From assembly GCA_040877935.1 (NCBI GenBank), contig JBBDNB010000048.1, positions 62,001-126,000 of the forward strand: 64,000 nucleotides of DNA, written 5' to 3'. The notes under the pieces are model-generated. The model saw only the letters and a program-made list of their open reading frames with translations, ran no database searches and had not been told where the DNA came from. Positions 53,023 through 61,268 of the stretch are shown piece after piece. Source of the stretch: Chitinophagales bacterium (GTDB lineage: Bacteria > Bacteroidota > Bacteroidia > Chitinophagales > CAIOSU01). Position 1 is the stretch's first letter; every line of letters begins with the position of its first letter. The translations under genes and the position numbers were made by a program.

Positions 53023-53904
53023 ATGAAAAATTTCAAATTTTTACTGCTTCCATTTCTATTACTTGCTTTTGCAGCTTGCGATAAAGATGATGATTCCGAT
53101 AATGAGCCCGAAGAGCAAATGAGCTTCAAATTTAAATTTGATCCCAATCAGGAAAGACTGGGGAAATTTGGCGAACCGGAAAGCATTCCTCCTGAAAATG
53201 CAGCTCAATCTCCCCGCTTTAATGGCATGAGTGCACATTATGTAGAATTGGCCCCGGACAAATTCACTATGGTTGGTGAGGGTGTAGTGCTTTACAAAGC
53301 TCCTGAAACTTCGAAAGGTGGAGACAATGCCATTGATTTTGACAAAGCAGTTGTTAAGAAAAATGGCGAAACATTTCTCACTGTACCTTTAAGTGATATT
53401 CCTCCAGGAACTTATAAATACCTGAGAGTTTCACTGGGCTATCAGAATTTTGATATTGATTTTAATGCTGTTGGTAATAGTTTCACCGGGACGCTTGCCT
53501 CTTTTGTGGGATTCGAAACCTATATCACTTCTTTTGAAGTGGATGAAAAAACACATACTGTGAATGCCAATAAAAAGCAAGGCTATTGGGCATTTGAAAC
53601 ACACAATGTGCCTGCCCCATATGATAAAATAATTGATGATCAGGCTCCAGGCACTACTGTTGTAAATCCTATAAATAGTACATCACCAATACCTCCCGGC
53701 TCTTGTTTGGTAACCGGCACTTTTGATCCGCCCCTGGAAATTACCGGGGAAGAATCAGGGGTTGAAGTTACTGTTTCGCTTTCAACCAATAAGAGTTTTG
53801 AGTGGAAAGATGAAAATGGAAATGGTGAGTATGATGTAGACCAAGAGGAGCAGGTGGTTGATATGGGATTGCGTGGCTTGAAAGCTTTTGCAACTAAGAA
53901 ATAA
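53023..53904 (+). CDS. Lipoprotein of unknown function
   Basis: I do not recognise this 293-residue protein. The N-terminus is a lipoprotein signal (LLLAFAACD, Cys19) followed by an acidic linker (DKDDDSDNEPEE). The mature part is beta-rich with segments such as FLTVPLSDIPPGTYKYLRVSLGYQNFDIDF, LEITGEESGVEVTVSLSTNKSFEW and NGNGEYDVDQEEQVVDMG. The pattern suggests an immunoglobulin-like or DUF4382-like fold, but the assignment is not firm. It converges with xerD, with a 5-bp gap. Confidence 0.8.
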   Translation: MKNFKFLLLPFLLLAFAACDKDDDSDNEPEEQMSFKFKFDPNQERLGKFGEPESIPPENAAQSPRFNGMSAHYVELAPDKFTMVGEGVVLYKAPETSKGGDNAIDFDKAVVKKNGETFLTVPLSDIPPGTYKYLRVSLGYQNFDIDFNAVGNSFTGTLASFVGFETYITSFEVDEKTHTVNANKKQGYWAFETHNVPAPYDKIIDDQAPGTTVVNPINSTSPIPPGSCLVTGTFDPPLEITGEESGVEVTVSLSTNKSFEWKDENGNGEYDVDQEEQVVDMGLRGLKAFATKK

Positions 53905-53909
53905 GCATC

Positions 53910-54827
53910 CTATTTTCTTTTATTCCTCGGGTGAAAGCTTAACAATGTATCTTTTAAATAGGCACTGTCGAGATGTGTGTATATTTCAGTGGTTGTAATA
54001 GATACATGTCCCAGCATTTCCTGCACTGCCCTCAAGTCTGCGCCACCTTCTACCAAATGTGTAGCAAAAGAATGGCGAAAAGTATGCGGGCTAATTTTTT
54101 TCTTAAGTCCTGCTTTTTCCGCCAGTTGCCTGATAATGGTAAAGATCATTACACGTGTAAGGGATTTTCCCCTGCGGTTTAGAAAGAGATGGTCTTCAAA
54201 ATCTCTTTGAATTGCTTGATGCACGCGCACTTCCTCCATGTAAATTTTAATAAACTTAGCGGCATCTCTACCAATAGGTACCAGCCGCTCTTTATTTCCT
54301 TTGCCAGTTACTTTTATAAAACCCACATCAAAATACAAATTGGAGATGCGCAGTTCAGTGAGCTCAGACACTCGCAATCCACAACCGTAAAGCGTTTCAA
54401 CAATCGCTTTGTTGCGCATTCCTTCAGCTTTGCTCAGGTCTATAGCCTCAATTATGCTTTGAATTTCCTCATAACTCAATACATCGGGAAGTTTTCTTGA
54501 AAGTTTTGGGCCTTCGAGCAGCTCGGTCGGGTCAATTGTGATAATGTCTTCCATTAGTAAATAACGGTAATAGGCCTTGATTCCTGAAATAATGCGTGCC
54601 TGCGACCTTTCATTGAGCAGCAATTCGTGAATATGACCGAGAAATTCCTGGAGCTCATTAAGTGTAATTTGATCCGCTCTTTTCCCTTCCAGCTGAATGC
54701 AGGAAAATTGAGCCAATTTATTGATGTCTCTGATATAGGCATCAACGGAATTGTGGGACAGTGAACGCTCTAATTGCAGATAGTGCTTAAAACCAATGAT
54801 ACTGCTCTTCCAGTCAATTGCTGCCAT
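53910..54827 (-). CDS. xerD: Site-specific tyrosine recombinase XerD
   Basis: A 305-residue tyrosine recombinase that resolves chromosome dimers at dif with XerC. The catalytic residues are visible: Arg in YGCGLRVSELTELR, Lys in VTGKGNKERLVPIG, His and Arg in SPHTFRHSFATHLVEGGADLR, His in EMLGHVSITTTEIY, and Tyr in EIYTHLDSAYL. The N-terminal SAM-like domain starts FKHYLQLERSLSHNSVDAY. No attachment site or cargo genes flank it, so it is the housekeeping enzyme and not an integrase. XerC cannot be strictly excluded. Confidence 0.93.
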   Translation of the reverse strand: MAAIDWKSSIIGFKHYLQLERSLSHNSVDAYIRDINKLAQFSCIQLEGKRADQITLNELQEFLGHIHELLLNERSQARIISGIKAYYRYLLMEDIITIDPTELLEGPKLSRKLPDVLSYEEIQSIIEAIDLSKAEGMRNKAIVETLYGCGLRVSELTELRISNLYFDVGFIKVTGKGNKERLVPIGRDAAKFIKIYMEEVRVHQAIQRDFEDHLFLNRRGKSLTRVMIFTIIRQLAEKAGLKKKISPHTFRHSFATHLVEGGADLRAVQEMLGHVSITTTEIYTHLDSAYLKDTLLSFHPRNKRK

Positions 54828-54967
54828 AGTTTTGCGAATGATGAATTTACCCGGATTGGCTGATTTTCTCTGGCAAACCTGTTATGTAACATACAAGTTT
54901 GTTTTTAGGCCAAGACGGGTTAAATTTATGAAAATAAAAATCAAGGCAAATGCACTGCCTTTTATTT

Positions 54968-55393
54968 ATGGCAAAGAAAAAAATCATCATCATCAATGGG
55001 CCCAATTTAAATCTATTGGGAAAGAGAGAGCCGCATTTATATGGCTCGCAGGATTTCGAGTCCTATTTCAATGATTTGATAGAGTCCTACCCCGATCTTG
55101 ATTTATATTATTACCAAAGCAATATTGAGGGTGAGCTGATTGATATGCTTCAAGAAGTAGGTTTTAGCTACGAAGGGATTATACTTAATGCCGGAGGATA
55201 TACCCACACATCCGTTGCACTTGCAGATGCGGTTGCAGCCATTGATGCTCCAGTAATAGAAGTGCACATTACCAATCCTTATGCGCGTGAAGAAGTCCGC
55301 AGAAAATCTTTATTGAGCCAATATGCAATAGCTCTGATTGCCGGGTTTGGCTTGCAGGGCTATCGCTATGCTTTGGAATACTTTGACAGATAA
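54968..55393 (+). CDS. aroQ: Type II 3-dehydroquinate dehydratase
   Basis: A 141-residue dodecameric dehydroquinase of the shikimate pathway. The active-site motif is INGPNLNLLGKREPHLYGSQ (with the catalytic Tyr in HLYGS), followed by EGIILNAGGYTHTSVALADA (Asn and His) and VIEVHITNPYAREEVRRKS. I chose the ATG at 54968 (MAKKKIIIINGPN) over one six codons upstream. It is divergent from xerD and converges with the Omp28-type gene, with a 6-bp gap. Confidence 0.96.
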   Translation: MAKKKIIIINGPNLNLLGKREPHLYGSQDFESYFNDLIESYPDLDLYYYQSNIEGELIDMLQEVGFSYEGIILNAGGYTHTSVALADAVAAIDAPVIEVHITNPYAREEVRRKSLLSQYAIALIAGFGLQGYRYALEYFDR

Positions 55394-55399
55394 ACGCTG

Positions 55400-57172
55400 C
55401 TATTTCTGAATAATAAATTTCTCACTTGTCATTTCCTTACCCGATTGCAACTGAAGAATATACATTCCATTGCTCAGGTTTGCAGTATTGATCCTGAAGG
55501 TATTGCTTCCTGACAATGTGCCTGTTTCAAATTCTTTTACCAGCCTGCCCATCTGATCGTAAATCCTGATACTGCTTTGTTTGGCATCCAGGTTTTTTAC
55601 CTCATAGCTCAGGTAGAGTTCATTTTGGGCGGGGTTGGGGTAGAATTTCAGGGTATTTCCTGATTCCATTTCTGAAATGGAAGTTTCTTCTTCAGGGATA
55701 CTGACATCAGGTTCGGCCTTTAAATTGATGTAATCGGCCTGTACAACTTCTTTGGTAGAATTGTTCTGAACAAAAAACACTACTGCAAGTTCATCTTTGT
55801 CATAAACATTTTTAAGCCCCCATTTTCCTGATAAGCTAAGCATGTCTCCGTTCTGCATTGGATCCAGGCTTGTTCCAAATTGATTAGGCACCATGTACTT
55901 CATTACATAAGGAAAGTGGGTTTCACCATTCGTGCCCGGAGGGTTATTAAACCATATTTCTTCTTCTACTACTACCATATGTACTACATGCCCTACGGGT
56001 ATATCACCTGTAGCATTGAGAACAGCGGAAAACTTGAGCGTATCATTATTTGCTGTATCTGTATGAAGTTCTATATTCAGGTCTTCAAATTGTGCAATTG
56101 TGGGGATTGTAACAGCAGATTCCAATGTGTCACTGGTAAAATACACTGGATGTTCTTTAAAGTAATTTCCGTTGTAAACCATATGGGGTACACCACTGAT
56201 GTTTCCATAATAGCTCCTGCGGCTTTCAACATGTTGCGGGTTGTGGTCGTACATAGGATCTGGCCCTACCCAATCTGTTTCGTATGCAATGGCATAGGTG
56301 TGTGAAGGCCGCGACATTACTTCTTCCAAAAGTGGTGGAACATATATGGCACAATATCCGCAGCTCGCACCTGTCCATAGTTCAACCAATCCATTTCTGG
56401 TTTTTTGAAAAACTTCAAGGGAATTAATCAGTTCATCGTTGTTTGGATTTTCATCTTGAAGTCCGTTTACATTTGTTAGCCATACTTTCAGCTCTTTATT
56501 TCCAATACCTGTTGCTTTCCATCCCAGATCAGCTGTTAATTCCTGGCTTGCGCCCGGAGCAATATTTATTCCAAAGAAATTTTGTGTTCGTGTTGGTTCA
56601 GAATCTACCGTCCAATGCAGCTTTACACTTTTGACGGTATCTTTTCCTGAATTCTGCAGCGTTGCTTTCACAAAGTTTTCGAAGCCTTTGCTAATTTTTC
56701 CACTGGGGGAAATTTTTGTAAGCCCAAGGTCAAGGTTTGGCAAAGGAATGGAAAACTCAAATTCAAGGAGCTCATCATAATCATCTTCTTTATTACTGAA
56801 AATCAGAATATTATCAACTAAAATAGTTATTTCAGTTCCACCATCTCCATAATCATCATATAATTTCAGAAGTAGATCAGAAGGATATGGAACACAAAAA
56901 TCAAAATTGTAAGAAGCATTTTCGTTGTATGCTCCGGGATCAGTTTCATCAGCGATTTGTTGTCCTGGTGGTTTTGCGTTGGGGTTTCCACCAAATTGTA
57001 ATACACTGTTGTTTGATTGATCGATAAGTTCCCAGTAGGCTTCATAACCCCAATTGTCAGTGGAAAGTTGAATTGTTACATTAATTTCTCCAGAGGGACA
57101 CTGAGCATAAACAGGATGGGTTATGCCAATTATAAGAAAGAGCATTGTGAACCCAATAAATAAATTTTTCAT
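55400..57172 (-). CDS. Secreted Omp28-related protein with T9SS type A sorting domain
   Basis: A 590-residue surface or secreted protein. The signal peptide is MKNLFIGFTMLFLIIGITHPVYAQ; I chose the ATG at 57172. The N-terminal part (to about 170) is beta-rich and contains LLKLYDDYGDGG. An Ig/CARDB-like segment follows (LDLGLTKISPSG...). Then comes the Omp28 thioredoxin-like domain with VELWTGASCGYCAIYVPPLLEE (Cys-x-x-Cys). The end is a T9SS type A sorting domain (KFYPNPAQNELYLSYE...GMYILQLQ). The CxxC suggests disulfide chemistry outside the cell. Confidence 0.9.
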   Translation of the reverse strand: MKNLFIGFTMLFLIIGITHPVYAQCPSGEINVTIQLSTDNWGYEAYWELIDQSNNSVLQFGGNPNAKPPGQQIADETDPGAYNENASYNFDFCVPYPSDLLLKLYDDYGDGGTEITILVDNILIFSNKEDDYDELLEFEFSIPLPNLDLGLTKISPSGKISKGFENFVKATLQNSGKDTVKSVKLHWTVDSEPTRTQNFFGINIAPGASQELTADLGWKATGIGNKELKVWLTNVNGLQDENPNNDELINSLEVFQKTRNGLVELWTGASCGYCAIYVPPLLEEVMSRPSHTYAIAYETDWVGPDPMYDHNPQHVESRRSYYGNISGVPHMVYNGNYFKEHPVYFTSDTLESAVTIPTIAQFEDLNIELHTDTANNDTLKFSAVLNATGDIPVGHVVHMVVVEEEIWFNNPPGTNGETHFPYVMKYMVPNQFGTSLDPMQNGDMLSLSGKWGLKNVYDKDELAVVFFVQNNSTKEVVQADYINLKAEPDVSIPEEETSISEMESGNTLKFYPNPAQNELYLSYEVKNLDAKQSSIRIYDQMGRLVKEFETGTLSGSNTFRINTANLSNGMYILQLQSGKEMTSEKFIIQK

Positions 57173-57388
57173 GTGTTTGTGTTTATCTTTTATGGTCACA
57201 TGGAACTCACAAAACAAAAAAAATTGAGCGTATTCATGTGTGTCAATTTTTTTTTGTCATGTTCGTTTCATCTCAAATTTTAAAGTCATCAATTATTATG
57301 GTCTTAAAGTTAAACTTTTTTAAAAACCTAACATCAAAATTGCTCCTTGATTTTCTTTTGCGTATATTCGATTAGCGAATTTTTTCTT

Positions 57389-58111
57389 ATGAAAAGGCAA
57401 TTTATCTTTCTTATTCTCGTTTTGCTCGGCTTCTCGGTATGGGCGCAAACATTTGTTGTTGATGAGGATTCTGTATTTAAAAGCGGGTATGCTGATAATG
57501 AATTTATAATTGTCAAGAATAATCTGGAAACTCCCTCTGATTTTGATACTGTTCGTATAAGGTGGGAAAGAATCGTAGAAGATATCCCTTCAGAGTGGGG
57601 CGGCACACGAATTTGCGATAATAAAATTTGCCATGGTAAAACAGTAGGGGTATCCCCCATACCTGCAGTAATTTCAGGTGAGAAGAAAAATAATATAGAT
57701 GTATATTTCATCCCGGATAGTACTGAAGGTGAAGGGGTTGTTCACCTTCGTGTATGGAATGAAGACAATCCTTCAAATAGTGATACATTGGTTTTTACTG
57801 CCAAAGCGGAAGGCTATAATATAGAAACTTCCACTGAAGATAAGATTTCAGACAATCCGAAAATCAAAGTTTACCCCAATCCGGCAAGGGACTTTATTTA
57901 CCTGAGAGATTTGCCCTATAATAAAGATGTAAATGTTGAAGTCTATAATATTCTCGGAAGGAAAATGCTGAGTGAATCTTTTAACTCCGGTTCTTCTGCT
58001 ACAGAACAGCGCATTGACATCAACGATTTGCAGAAAGGCATTTACCTTGTGCGTGTTTTTGACGATCAAATGAATATTATAGCTACACACTCTATTTCTA
58101 AAGTGAAGTAA
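57389..58111 (+). CDS. Secreted T9SS type A sorting domain protein
   Basis: A 240-residue protein of unknown function with an obvious export signature. I chose the ATG at 57389 (MKRQFIFLILVLLGFSVWAQ), which gives a clean signal peptide. A beta-rich domain follows (NEFIIVKNNLETPSDFDTVRIRWERI), with a Cys pair in GGTRICDNKICHG. The C-terminus is a T9SS type A sorting domain (IKVYPNPARDFIYLRDL ... GIYLVRVFD). It is divergent from the Omp28-like gene. Confidence 0.88.
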   Translation: MKRQFIFLILVLLGFSVWAQTFVVDEDSVFKSGYADNEFIIVKNNLETPSDFDTVRIRWERIVEDIPSEWGGTRICDNKICHGKTVGVSPIPAVISGEKKNNIDVYFIPDSTEGEGVVHLRVWNEDNPSNSDTLVFTAKAEGYNIETSTEDKISDNPKIKVYPNPARDFIYLRDLPYNKDVNVEVYNILGRKMLSESFNSGSSATEQRIDINDLQKGIYLVRVFDDQMNIIATHSISKVK

Positions 58112-58149
58112 TCAGCTTTTTTTATTTTTTGGTGAATTCCGACCAATCG

Positions 58150-58662
58150 TTATTTCATTAAAGCCTTGATTTTATCTTCCAGAATAAACTCATCACCGGG
58201 TTTATAGCCGGAATGTACGGATACAATCTTACCTTTTTGATCGGTCAAAACGGTATAAGGGGGCATTTGAAAATTTAAGGCTCTTTGCAAATCCCTGTTG
58301 GTATCCAATAGAATGATGTATTCCCATCCACTGCCATTTACCATTGATTTTACTTTGCCCGTATTTCGTGAATCATCAATTGAAACAGCAACAAGCTCCA
58401 TATCGTAATCTTCCTGCCAGTAATCGTAAATCTCCGCAATACTGTTCAGTTCTTGCTTGCACGGGCCACACCAGGTTGCCCAAAAATTGACTACAGTGAC
58501 TTTTCCTTTGCCGACATAATCTCTGATATTGACACTTTCACCTGTCAGGGTTTTGAGTTCAATGCTGGGCAACTCCTTTTCAGTAAAAGCTTCTTTTACC
58601 TGGGCTTTCACTGAAATGCCAAAAATAAAAAGAAAATAAATTAGTATGAAAATCGGCTTCAT
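58150..58662 (-). CDS. TlpA-like thioredoxin-family protein
   Basis: A 170-residue secreted thiol protein. It has a signal peptide (IFILIYFLFIFGISVKAQ). The thioredoxin-like active site is FWATWCGPCKQELNSI (about residue 65), followed by AVSIDDSRNTGKV and the cis-Pro segment MPPYTVLTD. It may reduce or check disulfides in the periplasm. The neighbouring Omp28 and DUF6029 genes suggest a shared job in envelope redox or outer membrane biogenesis. Confidence 0.92.
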   Translation of the reverse strand: MKPIFILIYFLFIFGISVKAQVKEAFTEKELPSIELKTLTGESVNIRDYVGKGKVTVVNFWATWCGPCKQELNSIAEIYDYWQEDYDMELVAVSIDDSRNTGKVKSMVNGSGWEYIILLDTNRDLQRALNFQMPPYTVLTDQKGKIVSVHSGYKPGDEFILEDKIKALMK

Positions 58663-58769
58663 AAATTTCTGTTTTTTGATTTACAGCTCAAACTGCTGAT
58701 TTTATTGATATAAAATCACAACTTTGCGATTTATATTTCCGGGCATTCCTCTGCTAACTTAAGAATTTA

Positions 58770-60392
58770 ATGAGACATTCAGTCTTTTTAACAATTATGA
58801 TTCTTCTCTCCCTACCTGATCTATTTGGGCAGGGCAGTTTTTTTGGCGGCTTGCAAATGAACAATTACTTCTACATCTATGATAGGGATATTATTCAAAC
58901 AGGCATACCACAATATGAAAACCTGAAGTCCTCAACAGACAGCTGGCTCAATTTAAATTACAATAACAATGATTTTAACCTGGATGCAGGACTACGGCTG
59001 GATCTGTATTTGAACTCAAACTTGCACAACAGAACTTCGGCATATTCTGCACAGGGCATTGGTACTTTTTATATCAGAAAGCGCATTCCGGCAGCAAACA
59101 TGGAGATTACAGGGGGCTATTTTTACGATCAGTTTGGAAGTGGCATTGTTTTTCGCGCATACGAAGATCGAGCACTTGGAATAGACAATGCAATACTTGG
59201 TGTGCATGTGAAATATAATCCAGTAGAATACTTGAGAATCAAAGCATTTGCCGGAGTGCAAAAAAACAGATTGGATTTGCACAGGCCTGTAATAAAAGGT
59301 GTAAATTTTGAATCGGACTTTTTTATTAAAAAGAAAGTCCAACTTATTCCCGGTGCCTCACTTGTGAACCGAACTATCGATCAGGAAACTATGAATGTGA
59401 TAGTCTCTGAGATTGAATTGTATCCTGAGGAAGAACGCTTCGTGCCCAAGTACAATGCTTTTGCCTATAATATTTACAATACACTGAATGTCGGAAATTT
59501 TGCATGGTATGTGGAATATGCTGGAAAAACTTCTGAAGCTATTCGCGATTTGGATGATCAGTTGAAAAACAGAATGGGACATGTGTTTATGTCATCATTG
59601 AATTATTCCCTGAAAGGTTTTGGTGCTTCGCTGCAATTTAGAAGAACAGAAGACTTTCAGTTTAGAACCAGCCCGAATGAACGATTACTTGAAGGAATGG
59701 TAAGTTTTATGCCACCCATCAGTCGTCAGAATTCAGTTCGTTTGGCAGCGCGCTATAATGCTGCTCCACAGGAAATTAGTGAAATGGGTACCAGCCTGGA
59801 TATTACTTTCAAACCTTTCAAAAAACTGATTGTGACATTAAACTATTCTGAAATTGGGGGGCTCAACAAACAATTTATAGCAGATGCCAATCCTTATTTT
59901 AGGGAAGTTTATGCCGATTTTAATTTTAGAATCTCAAGGAAAATAAAGCTTGACCTGGGCTATCAAATCCTGCGCTACGATCAGAAATTTTATGAAGGAG
60001 AGGCTTATACACCGGATTCGCGTGCAGTAATGGCACATACTTATTTCTCAGAACTGGTTTACAGGATCAACCGCAAACATTCGCTGCGTATAGAATTGCA
60101 ACAAACCTTTACTGATGAGGATTACGGCAAATGGATTTACGGCTTGATTGAATACAATCTGGCACCCTGGTTTTCACTTTCTGTTTCAGATATGTACAAT
60201 TATGCACCCAATGAAGGACGTGTAGATAAAGCCATTCACTATTATTCTGCCTTTGCAGGTTTTACTTACAAGGCTAATGTTTTTAATTTAGCTTATGTGC
60301 GACAGGTAGAAGGAATTGTTTGCACAGGAGGCGTATGCAGATACGAGCCAGCTTTTAACGGTGTGCAGTTTAGCATTAATACCACTTTCTAA
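58770..60392 (+). CDS. DUF6029 family outer membrane protein
   Basis: A 540-residue predicted beta-barrel protein. It has a signal peptide (FLTIMILLSLPDLFGQ). The mature sequence begins GSFFGGLQMNNYFYIYDRD and runs as alternating amphipathic strands with frequent aromatic residues, ending FSINTTF. This matches the DUF6029 type, which is usually found beside TlpA-like and Omp28 genes in Bacteroidota. No function is established. It is followed 9 bp later by the Omp28-related lipoprotein, so the two are cotranscribed. Confidence 0.85.
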   Translation: MRHSVFLTIMILLSLPDLFGQGSFFGGLQMNNYFYIYDRDIIQTGIPQYENLKSSTDSWLNLNYNNNDFNLDAGLRLDLYLNSNLHNRTSAYSAQGIGTFYIRKRIPAANMEITGGYFYDQFGSGIVFRAYEDRALGIDNAILGVHVKYNPVEYLRIKAFAGVQKNRLDLHRPVIKGVNFESDFFIKKKVQLIPGASLVNRTIDQETMNVIVSEIELYPEEERFVPKYNAFAYNIYNTLNVGNFAWYVEYAGKTSEAIRDLDDQLKNRMGHVFMSSLNYSLKGFGASLQFRRTEDFQFRTSPNERLLEGMVSFMPPISRQNSVRLAARYNAAPQEISEMGTSLDITFKPFKKLIVTLNYSEIGGLNKQFIADANPYFREVYADFNFRISRKIKLDLGYQILRYDQKFYEGEAYTPDSRAVMAHTYFSELVYRINRKHSLRIELQQTFTDEDYGKWIYGLIEYNLAPWFSLSVSDMYNYAPNEGRVDKAIHYYSAFAGFTYKANVFNLAYVRQVEGIVCTGGVCRYEPAFNGVQFSINTTF

Positions 60393-60401
60393 AACGAGGA
60401 A

Positions 60402-61256
60402 ATGTACTTTAAAAAATCAGGGATTTTCTTTTTGCTTATCGGAGTTTTCTTTTCCTGCGAAGAAATCGGGCCTGAAATTCGTTTGACAGATCCCGAAGTT
60501 TCTGTTGAATTGGTAGATACAAGCTATTTGCTCACTACAATACCCGCTGCGCAAGAAAAAAGAGTGCTTATAGAAGACTTTACGGGTGTAAAATGTATTA
60601 ATTGTCCCAAAGGGCATGATATGGTTGATGATTTGCGAGCAGCTTATCCGGGAAAAGCAATTCCAGTGGCCATGCACAGTAATTTTTTGGCAAATCCCTA
60701 TGCCGGAGATCAGGATTTACGAAGCCCAGAGGCACAATCATTAGATCAAAGACTGGGTCCCACAATTGCAAAACCTACCGGTGCTGTAAATAGAGTAGAA
60801 GTTAATGGAGAGCAGCTTTTTTTCATCAATGAATGGGCGCAAATATGTAGTGATGAAATTGCAAAAAACAACATAATAAATGTGCATCTGGAAAATACGG
60901 CAACAGAAACTGAGCAGGTATTGGTAAAAGTGCGGCTTGAATTTTTAGAGGAAATTCAAGAAGCCCTCTCTATTTCTGTATTTTTGCTGGAAAACGATAT
61001 CGAAGTTACACAGCTTACACCCGATGGAGAAGATGAAGCGTATATTCACAACCATGTGCTCAGAAGAACTTTAACGCCATTTGCAGGGTCAAGTCTTGAA
61101 CTTACTGTATTTGAGGCCGGAAGGGTTATAGAGAAAGAATTTGAACTGATCACTTTTGAAGAAAGCTGGAATCCTCAAAATTTTGAAGTCGTTGCATTTG
61201 TTCATCAGTCTGACGGTAATCTAACAGTTTATCAGTCGGCTGTCTTAAAGCTATAA
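60402..61256 (+). CDS. Omp28-related lipoprotein with thioredoxin-like CxxC
   Basis: A 284-residue lipoprotein. The signal ends in the lipobox VFFSC. The Omp28-type thioredoxin-like domain includes RVLIEDFTGVKCINCPKGHD (Cys-x-x-Cys). A conserved PTGAVNRVEV region follows, then a beta-rich C-terminus (YIHNHVLRRTLTPFAGSSLE). It lies directly after the DUF6029 gene and 12 bp before pheT. The linkage to pheT may be only readthrough. A role in envelope disulfide chemistry is inferred. Confidence 0.88.
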   Translation: MYFKKSGIFFLLIGVFFSCEEIGPEIRLTDPEVSVELVDTSYLLTTIPAAQEKRVLIEDFTGVKCINCPKGHDMVDDLRAAYPGKAIPVAMHSNFLANPYAGDQDLRSPEAQSLDQRLGPTIAKPTGAVNRVEVNGEQLFFINEWAQICSDEIAKNNIINVHLENTATETEQVLVKVRLEFLEEIQEALSISVFLLENDIEVTQLTPDGEDEAYIHNHVLRRTLTPFAGSSLELTVFEAGRVIEKEFELITFEESWNPQNFEVVAFVHQSDGNLTVYQSAVLKL

Positions 61257-61268
61257 TTAAAAAAGTAA

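Noticed and set aside
53910-54827. XerD-like recombinase as a mark of a mobile element or integron
   Set aside because: There is no attachment site, cargo or cassette array nearby. The neighbours (aroQ, a lipoprotein) are ordinary, and the sequence looks like the housekeeping XerD.
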